DNA of 64,000 bases from Citrus sinensis. Taxonomy: Eukaryota > Streptophyta > Magnoliopsida > Sapindales > Rutaceae. The DNA lies in NCBI RefSeq assembly GCF_022201045.2, contig NC_068564.1, forward strand, positions 26,999,001 to 27,063,000. The letters are read 5' to 3'. Each line of letters opens with the position of its first letter. Position 1 is the first letter of the stretch. Of the stretch, positions 1 through 12,600 are shown one piece after another. Below the pieces are notes generated by a model that worked only from the letters and a program-made list of their open reading frames with translations, was not told the origin of the DNA and made no database searches. The translations under genes were made by a program, and so were the position numbers.

Positions 1-111
1 GCGCTATCAGTTTTGAATGGCACCCAATTAGGAGGACAAAGCATTAGACAGTCATGGGGGCGTAGTTCCTTCAAACAAACAGGTAATGTGATCATCATCA
101 AGTATTTCAGC
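1..111 (+). pseudogene. Partial copy of RBP45 exon 5 with its splice donor
   Basis: This stretch is nearly identical to 20858-20967, which is exon 5 of the complete RBP45 gene plus the first bases of its intron. The exon part encodes the end of RRM3 (...ALSVLNGTQLGG...). The copy carries an extra t in the run before CCTTCAAAC, which shifts the frame, and a t-to-a change in the CTGTCATGG segment. Because the GT donor and intron start are kept, the copy arose by DNA duplication and not by retroposition. It is cut by the window edge, so more of a duplicated RBP45 may lie to the left. Similarity ends near position 111, where unrelated sequence begins. Confidence 0.9.
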
Positions 112-470
112 ATTCATGGGCAAAGTCACTGATTTCTTTCAGAATGATGCCCTGAAGTTCTGGAAAATCTGTTTGTTCTTTTCCAAAGCTTTGGAGCAGA
201 ATCTGGAACAACCCGTCGTCATAGTTACTTAGCAAGGAAGTAACTATGTCGGTATAGAGATTCTGAATGTGTTCCCTGGCAGCATCAGGCAGCGTTCCTT
301 CTTCACCTTCTAACAGTCTTCTGAACCTCTGTGAAAATGGCCTGAAAATGATGTCCATGGCTCCTCTTTCAGTAATCTACCAAAAGAAGTTACATGATTC
401 TGAATTTTTCCAACGCTAGCTACTTGCTCCTGCACTTGATCTATACAAGGTTTAACTTCATGAATCACAA
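107..470 (-). pseudogene. Unrecognised protein remnant, probably frame-shifted
   Basis: A minus-strand frame at 107-358 encodes 83 residues (MDIIFRPFSQRFRRLLEGEE...), ending in DFAHEC and a stop. It has a protein-like, amphipathic helical composition. A second minus-strand frame, about 310-468, is also open and reads like protein (...QEQVASVGKIQNHV...). The two overlap in different frames near 310-385, which suggests one coding sequence broken by a frameshift, or exons whose junction I cannot place. I do not recognise the family. It lies directly against the truncated RBP45 copy, so both may be edge fragments of a rearranged segment. Function unknown. Confidence 0.35.
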
Positions 471-479
471 GCACAAATA

Positions 480-1570
480 TTTAAGGAAAATCATCAACGG
501 CTAACCCCATATTTACTCTATTCTCAAAAATACTAATAAAATTTTGAATTTGTTTGATTTTACACTAATATATGCCAATATGCAATTTGTATCAATCATT
601 TACCAAAAAGATAAAATTATGTTCACAAAATGACAAAACATAAAGAAATAGGTGGTCGTTTTCGTAAGGGTAATTCTGCTTATTTTGGCGGATGATTGAA
701 AAAAATTGTAAATAGTATGTGCAAAATCGAATAATTTTCACTTTTTATAGAAATTTTTTTATATCATGGTAATTTTTACGTGGATGGCCAATGATTTCTC
801 AAAGATTTAATAAGTCAATATTATATTTTCCTTCGACATATACATGAACGTATCAAGAAATTAAGGTGATGAGATGATGTTGATTTACAATAAGAAAGAA
901 AGAAGGCAAATTGAAGAAAATGGAGGGTTGATGTACAATCAGGCATAAAAAAAAAAAATATGGTGTATGACTGACAAAAAGCCAAAAGTTATGGTACCAC
1001 TTGCAATTAAAGAAAACAATTTGAAGTATTTAATTAATTACTTTGTCATGTGTCTTCAGTTAATCAAACATTTGTATTCCTGGTACTTATTTAATCTGGA
1101 GTAAGATGACTTCATGAAGAAATTAAAAACAAATATATTCAATTTCCCAAGTAAAGTTTAATGAATTTTTAGTTGGAGCAAATTAATAATATGCTACCAC
1201 TTGCAATTAATAAAATGCTAACCTATCTATCAGGTAGTATTAGGCACTGTTCACGAAAGCGCGAGGACTGGAATCGTTGACTGTGCTGCCACAAGATGAA
1301 TGCTAAGGAAGAAGCACTAGAGTTTCCGAGGGAAGTAAAGTAACAGACAAAGTCGGAGTTGTTAGTAATAGTACCATGATGCCGAACTAACCAACTTTTT
1401 CTTGAAAATTAATCTTAAATTAATGAAGACCTACTGCTTTGAGATTACAAAAAGAGCATTATCATGCATGGAATCTTTGAAGCTGTCCAGTGAAAATAAG
1501 CAAGTTCTTACTGCCCTTTACAAATTCTTGAACTTGCAGTGCAATCTTGCAGACTAGAAAATATATCATT
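480..1570. other. AT-rich intergenic DNA
   Basis: Very AT-rich sequence with no convincing open frame, RNA gene or terminal repeats. A short motif, CTACCACTTGCAATTAA, occurs at about 1192 and a near copy (GTACCACTTGCAATTAA) at about 994, hinting at a small degraded duplication. Nothing else is supported. Confidence 0.5.
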
Positions 1571-1951
1571 TTGCTAATTGTGTGTACTGACCGTGACACA
1601 TCTACAAGGAAGAACGAAAAAGGGTGCAAAATCGATCCTCAATTTCCAATTTAGTGAAATAGTTTTTTCTTCTACCACAGCAGTGATATTATGAATGCCA
1701 TTGAACTTAACAAATGAATGATCAAATTTGTGTGCAGCAAGTGGGCATTGAAAGGCCAATATAAGGAATCTCTCAACTTGCCTTTGCGAATTCTTGCCAT
1801 TTTTCAGGTACCTTTTGCTTGTTTTCTTCATGCTTTCCTCGTTGGTTCTTTGTAATTTCTTTTGGAAATTGTAATTACTTTTCTTTTTCCCCCCTAATAC
1901 GAGATTTTTCATTTTTCTCAAAATAATCTTTTCCAACTTTTCTCCACAGAA

Positions 1952-3101
1952 ATGTGCTGGGAATGGATTCTAGCAAATATTGTTACTCCTGTAGCATCAC
2001 GCACTACCGACCTATTTGGAAACTCTGTCGAGGAGCAGATCCGTTACCTGTTAGATTATGATGACAACCTGGAAGCTTTCAGGACACGAGCAGGACAGCT
2101 GGAAGCTCGGAAAAATGATGTTCTGGGCCGGGTGGATGAAGCCAGAGACAACAATGAGAAGATCAAAGAATAGATAAGGAGATGATGGAAGAAAAAATTG
2201 AGAAGAACAAGGGTCCCTGCCATACATGGCGGCTAGATTGGCGCTTCCGTCGTCAGTTGAGTGAACTTGCCAATGTTAAGATTACTAAAATTGATGAGCT
2301 CATGGCTTCAAGAGATATTCATAGTGTATCAGATCTCACACAATCTGCAGATTTAGGAGACTTGGCCACCCCTGATTATGTACCACTGGAAAGCTCATCC
2401 AAGGCATTAAATTCGATCATGAAACTCCTGAAGGATGAGAAGGTCAACATCATTGGAGTACAAGGCCCCGGAGGAGTCGGGAAATCAACATTGATGGAAC
2501 AATTGGCAAAGCAAATTGACACCATTGCTCCTTATGATAAAGCCCATGTGATTGTTGCTGAATCTTCCGACTTGAGAAGAATTCAGGATAAAATTGCAGA
2601 GCTTCTGAAATTCAAAATTGAAGAAGAAAATGAACTTCAGAGAAGAGCAACCTTGGCAAAGAGATTGAGGGAGAGGACTAAGAAGGTACTTATAATCTTA
2701 GATGATGTCCGCGAGAAAATCAATCTGGCAGTGTCAGGAATCCCTTATGGGGAAGAAGGAAATCGCTGTAAGGTTATTGTGACAAGTAGACGTTTAGATG
2801 TGTGCAGCAAAATGTCTGATGTAACTGTACAGATTGAAGAACTTGGTGAAGAAGACAGATTGAAGCTGTTCAAGCAAATAGCAAGACTTCCTGATTCTGA
2901 AGCTTTTGAGGGAGCAGCTAAGGTGATTGTAAAAGCGTGTGGATCACTGCCCAGTGCAATTGCAATAGTTGCAGGAGCACTGCGGGGTAAGCTTGCTAAT
3001 GAGTCGAATGAGAGTCTTGTCAATATCTGGAATGATGCTGTGGAAGAGGTTATCAGAGAATACAGCTAAGGTGATTGTAAAAGCGTGTGGATCACTGCCC
3101 A
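1952..3101 (+). pseudogene. CC-NB-ARC (CNL) resistance gene remnant, LRR missing
   Basis: Two plus-strand frames belong together. 1952-2173 encodes the N-terminal coiled-coil start typical of At4g27190/RPS2-like CNLs (MCWEWILANIVTPVASRTTD...). 2182-3069 encodes the NB-ARC: P-loop GPGGVGKST (residues 95-103 of this frame), kinase-2 LIILDDV (170-176), RNBS-B KVIVTSRR (197-204) and a GLPL-like CGSLPSAI (about 252-259). The two parts are in different frames and are split by a TAG at 2171-2173. The frame then stops at 3067-3069, inside a 39-nt direct repeat. No MHD motif or leucine-rich repeats follow. CNL proteins are intracellular immune receptors; this copy lacks the sensing domain and is read as a pseudogene, though a truncated NB-ARC product from the second ATG cannot be excluded. 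Confidence 0.88.
2915..3101 (+). repeat. 39-nt direct repeat in the NB-ARC remnant
   Basis: The 39-nt segment at 2915-2953 (starting CAGCTAAGGTGATTG) recurs exactly at 3063-3101. In the first copy it encodes AAKVIVKACGSLP. In the second copy the incoming frame meets its internal TAA and terminates. Downstream of the second copy the sequence diverges (coding potential ...SLPIVIALDT), as if a segment of a sister gene had been joined on. Confidence 0.9.
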
Positions 3102-3671
3102 TTGTAATAGCTCTTGATACTTGATCCTCTTTACCAGGGATGATATTTAAAAGCTGAAACTTGAAGTTGTTAACATCTTTTGAGAAGTGGAGGCTCTCTT
3201 GTTCAACAAGGACGCCGGTGGAAAACTGTTCATCGATTGTGTCTGGTGTCTGGCTTTTTTGTTGTTTTCAGCAGCTTTAAATTGAATAGTTGATTGTGTT
3301 TCCTTGGTCATTTGTATCATGTACTGTCGACCATTTTCTTTTACCTGTACAACATACTATGTCCGTTTTTGGGTATCTGAAACGATAATTTTAATCACTA
3401 TGTATGAAATTCCTGTCATAAATTTATGATTAGCCATATTTTGGATTGTTTATTTGTTTATCCCCGACAGTATATTTAAAATATTTTCACAATGAATATG
3501 TTTTGAGTGGATCATTTCAAACAAAGAAACTTCTAAAATATACCCTGATGCAATTCAAAATTTCAATGCGTAATTTCATACAACATTAAGGACAACATGT
3601 TACAGACGTACAAACAGTATTTAATCTAAACAAAAAGAGAATCTAATGCTAGGACAACTTTACCCGAGACA
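3102..3671 (-). other. 3' flank of URB1 and of the CNL remnant
   Basis: AT-rich DNA between two convergent genes. It should contain the URB1 3' untranslated region (minus strand) and the trailing end of the resistance-gene remnant (plus strand). No open frame of note and no repeat structure seen. Confidence 0.5.
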
Positions 3672-6600
3672 CTATTCAGTCCCAATAATACTTCTTTCCC
3701 ATGAAAATACACTAGAAATTTTATCATCTAGACATGATAAGACCTGTGAATCTAAGGATTTCTTCCCAAGCACATTTGAGATTATCACTAAAAGAGTCTG
3801 GCAAGCATGAAGTTCATCGATCTTCTGCAAATCAGTCAGTTCCAATGAGAGATCCTTCCACGGCTGGTAAAACGACCTGTCCAAGACACAGTAAGTTGAA
3901 AATAGTTTTACAGGGACCAACTAATACATCAAAGCTTGGGTTTAAAAAAATGCAAAGTATTAAAATATAAGATGAAGCCAAAAGTGTGGAGCATGAATTC
4001 CTATATCCAACCAATTTTCCAAACATTACAATTTTTGAAATATTTCTTCATTGTTAACCGAAACTTCATTTTTATCCTAGGTGAAGTAACATTTTCAGAT
4101 AACCAATATCAATCAGATCTCTGCCTGAATACATAATCAAATTTTCCATGCATTTCCTGTAGAAAACACAAAAATTGATTTAGACAAAGCCATCACTGGA
4201 GTGGTTCAGTAGTATTTTCTTAAAAATGTTTTATAAAGATACTTAACTACAACTTTATTTCCTTTAAAGAAGTCCAAAGTACAGCTTGAACTTTTTAAAA
4301 AGACCATAAAGTTATGTCAACTAATGAAGAGGCAGAAAGACAGCTTTGAATATCAGTTTTGGCGAATTTTTGGAGTGGTATACTGTTGGGGTGTATATAA
4401 GCCAGGTTTTATACTGTATAGCTCGTACTTGAGCTTTTTAATGCCTACTCGTCACCCTTGTGGGTTCTGGTTTACTTTTGTATCTTTATTTAAATTCTTT
4501 TGTTTCCTATTTATAACTAAAAGGGAAAAAAAAATGCACTTTATCACAATAGATTAATTGAAGGAGAGCAAAGTTGTCGAAACATACTTCTGGTTCGTAA
4601 TGATTAAAAACCCTTCAGTTCCACATCTTGTTTATAAAGCAGGGAAACAGAAACACACATGAAAACACACAAATTAAAAGAAAGAACATGTTACCATCTC
4701 CAACAAGGATTAGCTTCTGCAGGGCAGTGTATTCTTGACCACAGCGATGCCAGGGAAGTCCTATGACCAAGCTTAAAAGCTGATCCTGATTCAATTGAAA
4801 CATGAAAGATTAAAACCTAGAGAAAGTATATTTTCTCAAGAATCATAAAACTTGAAAATGCATATTCTGTGAAGAAATTAGAGAAGGAAAATCCAAGCAC
4901 AGTGAATTCAGTGAACAAATTAGAAGAAAAACAACCTATTTTTCTTTTTTCTTTTTCATGTCAGATGAAGTAACAAGCAAGCAATTAATTAAAGTTGCAT
5001 ACCCGCAGATTCTGAGACATCAGAGAGGAGCAGAAGAGAAAGTGCAGATATAACCGAAGGGAGCCCTCCGCAACACAAACCAAGAAGCTGTTGGAGGTAA
5101 AAGATTGCGGCAGCTAATATCTCTTTACAATCAAATCTACTTTTGTTGTTTTCTACACATTTGTTTCCAAAATCCTGGAATAAAGAATTCAGGGTTTCAT
5201 ACAAACTTTTTGAAAGCTTGGAACCTGGGATGTCAAGTTTCCCAAAAAGCTTCCCTAGAATTACTGAAGCAACAAGCCACCGTAAAAGTTTAGAAGTTAA
5301 AGACTCCTCAAATGGTGCATCCTCCAACATGTTTCTCAGATGGAGATGGGATTCTCTGAGTTCGTACATCTGTCCAGAGTCGGACTTCAAGGCAGCAGAA
5401 ATTGCCCAGGTAAGAAAGCTCGAAAGCTTTACTTGGTTCTGTGAAACACAAAAGAAAAATGCCCCCTCATGAGATTAAGCATTGAATAAGGAATTGAAAG
5501 TTATCAACAATCTTGTTTCAAAATTTTCAAGAACAATATTATATTCAGAAAATTCAGAATAATACCTAGCAACCAAGCTACCATATAAACTTAAAGATAT
5601 TATTGAAATTCTAGATACCGTCTAGAATTCACTACATATCTTGAAATTCTGATGCAATGTGGAATTCACAATGGAATATTGACAGAGTATGCATGTATAG
5701 GTGCATACAATATGAGTGAGGGAAAGTGCAAGTGGAAGAAAGAGAGAGAAATACCACACGGAAAATGTCAATGGAAGGTGAGCTCATCAGTATGACTTTT
5801 AGCGCAAGCTCTGCATTTGCACCAGATCTTGCAGTATTATACATATCCACTGCCTGACAAATTTGAAAAAAGCTCTCAAGTGACAGTGTAAAATGTGGCT
5901 GGTACATTTTCCTTTTTTGTGATATCTTCACAGTAGAAATAAGTATCAGTAATATTGAATTAACCAATGGAACATTTTCCCTCATCAACTTCATGCCGCC
6001 AACTAAGAGTTTGTACAAATGAGATGAAAAATCCACTAGCTGTTCAAGGGCATGCCTTTGCAACCACTCATTGATGTTTCTGGATGAAATAACATCATTG
6101 ACGACCTAAACCCAAACACAGATAATAAGAGTAAGTGAAACCTCGTATTGCGATGAGATGGCTAACCATGTTAGAACAGAAGCACATCAAACCTTTAATA
6201 AAATTTTGACAAAAGTCCAGCCTCGTGAGAAGGAAGATTAACATTCAAATAGATTTTAAATTTATAATATCGATTTACAGTACAGAAAATTCAAATTAAT
6301 AGACGCTAAAAAGAAACAAAGAAAAAGATAAAACGCAATGTAAACCAAATGTTACTTTCACAACTAACATCAGAAAAATTTATCAAGCTAAAAGAGTCAC
6401 AGATGTAAAGAGGTTCAGCCCTACTTCTAATAACACCTTTTCAAAAAAAAAAAAAAAAATTAAGCCACCAAGATGGTGGGGGCTAGGCCGGACCCCTACC
6501 TAGAGGGTATAACGGCTTTGCATGGAAAAAACCAAATTTGATTGGCCGCGGGGGGAAAGAATAATGAAAATGAAGAGAATTACTACTTCTAGGGGTTATA

Positions 6601-9600
6601 TCTGTGACTGGGAATAGAATATTCTTAGTGAATTATGTTTAAGTCAGGAGGTGATCTACTTCTCTTAGATTTCTAATTCTTTTTCTAGTTAACAAAATTT
6701 TGGGCATGTTTCATGAAATTTTTTGATATCTTGGATGTTATGCTTTTTAGTTTGTTTACTTTACCAGTGCTCTCTTGAGTATTCCCGTGTTCTAGGTTCG
6801 CAATGCCACTAGATACTAGTATTTCAATCAATCTTTCCACAAACATACTAGAAGATTTCCCAAGATACTCAAGAATCCAAAAATATCTTCCATTATAAAA
6901 TTTTAGCCCTCCTCACTGCCTCCTTCCCTCCAACCACTTGATTTTTTTTATTTTTTTTACTTACCCAGATTTCAGTGCCATGACATATATCAATGAACCC
7001 AAAAATAAAACAGATCACAAAAAATGAAAAAGGGTAAGCAACTGGGCCAAAAATGTTAGGACCTAAAAGAGAGAACTAAACAAAAACAATGAATACCTCT
7101 ACAACCACAATCAACTGTGCCATGAGAAACATTTTTTCACCTCCAAGAAGCATCCCACTGAAACTTGACAGTAAAGATGATAACCATGAAAATAAACCAC
7201 AGTGTTCAACCAGATAACAAGCCATCTTGTGCAATTTAATTGACTTCTTTAGTATCTGAAAAGCAAACAAGACAAGTAGTTTAGTTTACCATATTCCAGT
7301 TTGTAGGAGACTGAGAAATATGCAAAACTGATAGATTAAAGTACAAGTGCAATTCAACATCAAAGTTTATTAGCATTCGAATCAAAGCAGATTCAATACC
7401 CTGCCCTCAAGCATGACAATAAGCCAGTTAGAAAATTAAGAATAAGCTGATTACATGCATATTGTTATGATAGATAGATAGGTAGGTAGATAGATGAAGA
7501 AGGGGGGGGGGGGGAGATTAGAGAACATGAATCATCATAATGAGCTCAGAAATTACCAGAAGAATAAGTTCCTTTGACTCACTATCTGACAGCGGAGAAG
7601 CATAGAAACTCATTAGAATCTCAAGAACAGAGTTCCTGATATATACTTGAGCATCGTCATCTAAATTCAGCCCTGCATACAAGAGACGAAGCATCCACAG
7701 CCTCTCTTTTCTAAAATTGACAGAACTACTCGAGAAAAAGTCATGAAATAATGGTATAGACTGCCAACAAAAACGAAGTGAATATGAAACAAAGTTAATC
7801 ATTGTACATAAGTAAAGAATACAAAGCAAACTGAGGAAAAGGATTTGCAAAGCATATACCTTCAAATTCACCCTGGAAGAGCGCATCAAGAGCTTACTTA
7901 CGCTTGTGTAATGATCATGCGAAGGATCCAACAATAAGAGAGATGCCTCTGCAGCAAAAATAGCTATAACAGAAGGGATCCTCTGCCATGGCTCTTCTAT
8001 TCCATTTTGCACGTATGTCAACAGAAGTCGAAGTCGCATTACGTCTTTCTTCTTTGAACACTTCTGTAAAAGACAGTTTGAGTTTGAGCAACAAACTTCT
8101 TCAGCAAAATTATAATCCAGGAAGGAAAAGCAACAATTTCAAAAGAAAAAGTTGTGTTTATGTGGAAGTGCAGAAACGAAAACCATGCACTAGGATGAAA
8201 AGCCTCCAATTCTTGAATTTCATGAATTGCAGAGCATTGAATGAAGAGCAATAATGGATCAAAACAAGAAGCATTGTAATCATAATGTAAATAGATCAGT
8301 GTCTTAAGCATCAATGGATAAACAAAGAGGCAAACAAAGAGGCAAAAATTTTCTCTTTATTAGATGCTAGTAGCCTCTATAAATGTGTACAATTTTATTA
8401 TTTGAATACAACTGAAGAATTATTCTCTTCTAAAAAACTAAAAGATTGATTTAGTTTGATCAAGTATGATGACCAGATATGCTTTCTGCCTGTTTGTCAG
8501 GAATTTCCCAGAGGTTACTCTTAAGGCTAATGAATAATCTTAAAAGGAAATTGCTATAATCCAGATGTTATTGTTGCCCCTGGAAACTGAACAGTCATGG
8601 GGTAATTAACCATTGTAATTTATAGAAGGATAACAAACAGACATACAGAAAAATTTCTGCAGTAATATGACTGAAGAACCTATGTATTGAAAAACTCTTA
8701 TAATGCAAAAACACCCACAAGCACAGATATAGCATTACCTCCAGTTCATTCTTAAATCTCCCAAGAGTTTCATAGCCCAACTTTCTCATTCCAACATCAG
8801 GTGAAGAAATACTAACAAATGCAACTGCAAGCAAGCCTAAACCGGCAAACTCCACAGGTTCTATGAAACCCACTGACAAGCTATGAATTGCAAAGCGCAA
8901 GATGAAAACAGGATCATATCGCTGCAAATCTTGAAGGTCAGGAGAATGTATCTACATAAAATCAAAAGAATAATTTAAATCATTTGAGAGCCAAGGCAGA
9001 TGAAAAAGTTCAAATCAATTGAAGCTGCACCTTCAAATTCTAATTCAAGTAATGCAAAACATACCTCGTGTGTATTCCAAAGGTTATCTGCTTTAAGCTT
9101 GTTTGAGGATGAAGGTCCATCAGTGGTTCTATCATAGGGAAAGTATAGCACTGTCATTGCACATATTTTGGGGTCAATGGCAAGGTTTTCCCTAAACTGA
9201 CTTCTTTTCTGTTCTTTAGCTGCTTCAGCGTCTGTCATTATATTACAAGATGTATCCTGCTCCAAGATCCATTCTTTTCTTACTTTTGCAGCAGCCCTTC
9301 CCCAAAGGTAATCCAATTGAGCAATTTCATTGTCCGAATTTTCAATACGTTCAATCTCATGCATAACATCATATATCTCCATGTCAATGTCACTAAGTGT
9401 TGCACCATAAGAAGCCAAAAGCAGCAAACACAATTCCCTAAGATTTATATCACTATCCCTTCCAAAATCAGCACCACACGGATGGGCCTTGAATTGAAGG
9501 AGCGTTTTAAGTAACTTAACAACTTCTAACTGACTCTGATACAGCTCAGTTGTTTTCTTATCATTCTTTTCATCAGCATTTTGATTAAAATGATGGATGA

Positions 9601-12600
9601 CAAGAAATCTCAGAATGCTGGACATAGGCCTCAAAAGTACACCACCCCCTGCATTAGATGCTGCAGAGACAGACTGGATGGAAGTGGCAAATTGGGAATG
9701 GGCAAGGAGCAACTGAAGATATAAACCACATGAAAATTTCCCCTCCAACAGCAAAGTTAAAATACTCCGAAGCATTTTCAGAGTTGTAGAGTCCTCGAAT
9801 CTATAGAAAAGTGCTGATCTGATCAATTGCTCTAGGAAAGGAATAGATTGAAGTTCAATAAGACCTTTGCTCATCTTTGAGACTAATTCGAAAATACTTC
9901 TCAAAATGAATACTTCCAAGTATTTATATAATGACAAAACATTTGCGCTCTTATTTCTTTCAAAATCCTTAGAGATTGAAGGTAATTTCATAACCATCCA
10001 TTGCCAACTACCCACCAAAATATTCATAAACCGCATTCTCGATGAGTTCTGATCATCAGATCCTGACTTCAAAGAAATCCCCTTCAAGCCTCCCTCTGCT
10101 GCCTTTGGGAGAAACTGAACCTGATCATCTTCTGGAAATAGCAACATCCTACAAAGTGATACTTTAGCAACAACTCTATTAATATGGTTTAATGACTGCT
10201 TAAAGGAGTTAGACTTCACTTCATTAATATCAAAGTCTAGTAGCTCATTCTGTGCACCAGAACAAGGAAAAATGGAATTGAAAAGCTTGATTAACTTCTT
10301 TGTTTTCAAAGAATCTCCATTCAAGGCAAAATGATAATGCAACAAAAGGACTGTTTTCCCAAGAAGACTGCCATTGACAAGATTGAGAAGTTCTTCAGTA
10401 GATGATGGAAAGAACCCATCATATTCTTCCTGGAATATGTATCCAGACACAAAGCTCTTCCAATTGCGGAAACCACTTAACAGCATCCTTGAATAAAAAG
10501 ACAGAATATCCATAAGATGTTTGTGATACTGCTTCTCGAATTTCAAAAAATTCATATTCAAGTATGATAAAGCAGCAGGAAGAAGCATCATGAACTCCTC
10601 ATCTGAAAAAGCATAGCCACAGGTCCACATCTGACTGCCAGTAAGAAGTGAATCCTTGTTTAAACTACCTACAAGCAAGTTCCCAAACACTGACAAATGC
10701 ATGGGGCTCATCTTGGTGAATAGAAACAATACTTTAGCTTTTGTCATAGTTGTTCTATAAACACAATGAGAAATCATTTCTATAGGAGTTTTTACTATGA
10801 CCCTCGACATGATCAAGTTTAGTGGATGAACACTTTGCATATAGTTCTGACTGTAGATGCAATTTACAATTTTCAGCAAGCATGTATCTGCCAAACCCAA
10901 ATCAAAATTAATGGCAAGCTTGCATACTTCAATATAGATTTCCTCAATGTGGTTAACACCAAAGCTGTTCTCTTCAGTTTCCCATAGCAAATTATAAGAT
11001 GCTATCTTCTCGACAGGCTGTTGTAAGTAATTGGACAGAGCTTCAAAAGTGCCACCAGCAATGCAAAATCCAACAGACAGTGCATATACATTGCATGATT
11101 TGCAAATGGACATTTCATTCACATCAACTTTACGGAACATCCAATGAACTAATTCAAGAAGCTTGAGTGGAGATATAAATCTTATCAAAGCATGCAAAGC
11201 ATAAAATGCTGGAAGCAGGGGTAACACATCTTCAGTTGCAATGCACAGATCAAACTTATCCCTAAGCTCCAGAAAAAGCCTCCGCACTAGGGTATTGAAA
11301 GCTTTCACAAGTGACTTGCAGACACCATTGTCGACTTCTAATATGGTATAATGGTCTGTGCATGAAGAAAACAAGTGGTCTAGAGTTGCAGTCAGCATAT
11401 CGAGGACATGACGGTCTATCTTATGAACACTTTGCTGAGTTAAGCTCAAAAAAGTCTCCAAATTGTGCCCTAAGTTTCCCAATGGCGATTCCAGATCACA
11501 GCTCAAAGGAGAGGACAATGAAGCAAACACTGCAGGATGGCAGAGTACAGTTTCAGCCACTTCCCACACATTCTCTGCTGACAAATGGAGGCCAACAGTT
11601 TTAGGGTGTCCAGGATTAGGCTTCAAAACCAACAGTTGAGTAAATACATTCTTCATCAGAACTATGCAAATTTCAGAAAGTTGTAGGAGTTCAGCTGTAG
11701 GTTCATCTCTATAAGATGACTGTATCTGAAAAAAGCAAAATAGCACAAGACGCAGATAGGAAATGAGACAATCACTTCTCCAATCAGACAATTTATCCAA
11801 AAGCAAGTCTTGTACTTTTGAGGGTTCTGATAAATAAGGAGCACCAACAGTCATAATTGCAGGAAATATCACATGGAAAGGTGCCTGTTTCAAAAAGAAA
11901 CTAAGCGCACCAGCAGCAGACTCATTTGCATCAAAATCAATGTTACACAGCACTTCTTCATCAAATGAAGAATGAGTAGGAATTCTACAGACGTCAAATT
12001 CTCTGACTTCATGACGAATCGTGGATACAGCAATTTCCAGACCAGAAAAAAACATTTCAGGCCATAACTTAGAAGCATTGGCAAGAAAACTTTGTTCAAG
12101 AAAAATCATTGATGGCAATAGGGAGGCAGGAACTCCAAGAAGGTTATGAGAAATAGTCATAACCAAAGGAAAACTCTTCAACAGCTCATCAGGTGTTGTA
12201 CACAACACTGCAGAAGAAAAGGCTTTGGTAATTCCAGCTATTTCAATAGTAGTCCCACTGCTTAATTTTTTTTTTACTTCACTAAGTATATTCACAAAAG
12301 AACCATCAGTAGGCACAGCTTTTTTGTCAATCAAAAACATGCAACAACCTTGTTGACTGGATATACCCAGGGAGAAGAGAAATAAACTTTTCAATGGCCT
12401 CCACTCGCATAAATAATCTCCAGAATCATCATCCGCTGAACATCGATCCTTGAGTCCCTCAGACAAAATTGATTCAATCAGAACAGCTAGTGATCCCGCA
12501 TCTACCTATCAAAATTAAATTCTCATATTATCTCACATACGAGAAGTATGCAATTATAATCAAAAACAGAATACGCGTACCTGAGTTTGCAGAAGATATT

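Noticed and set aside
1574..1936. 120-residue minus-strand open frame upstream of the CNL remnant
   Set aside because: Low-complexity Lys/Asn-rich translation, no recognisable motif, and it overlaps the likely leader of the resistance gene.
4324..4557. 77-residue plus-strand open frame in the last URB1 intron
   Set aside because: Hydrophobic random translation with no family resemblance, in an intron of the opposite-strand gene.
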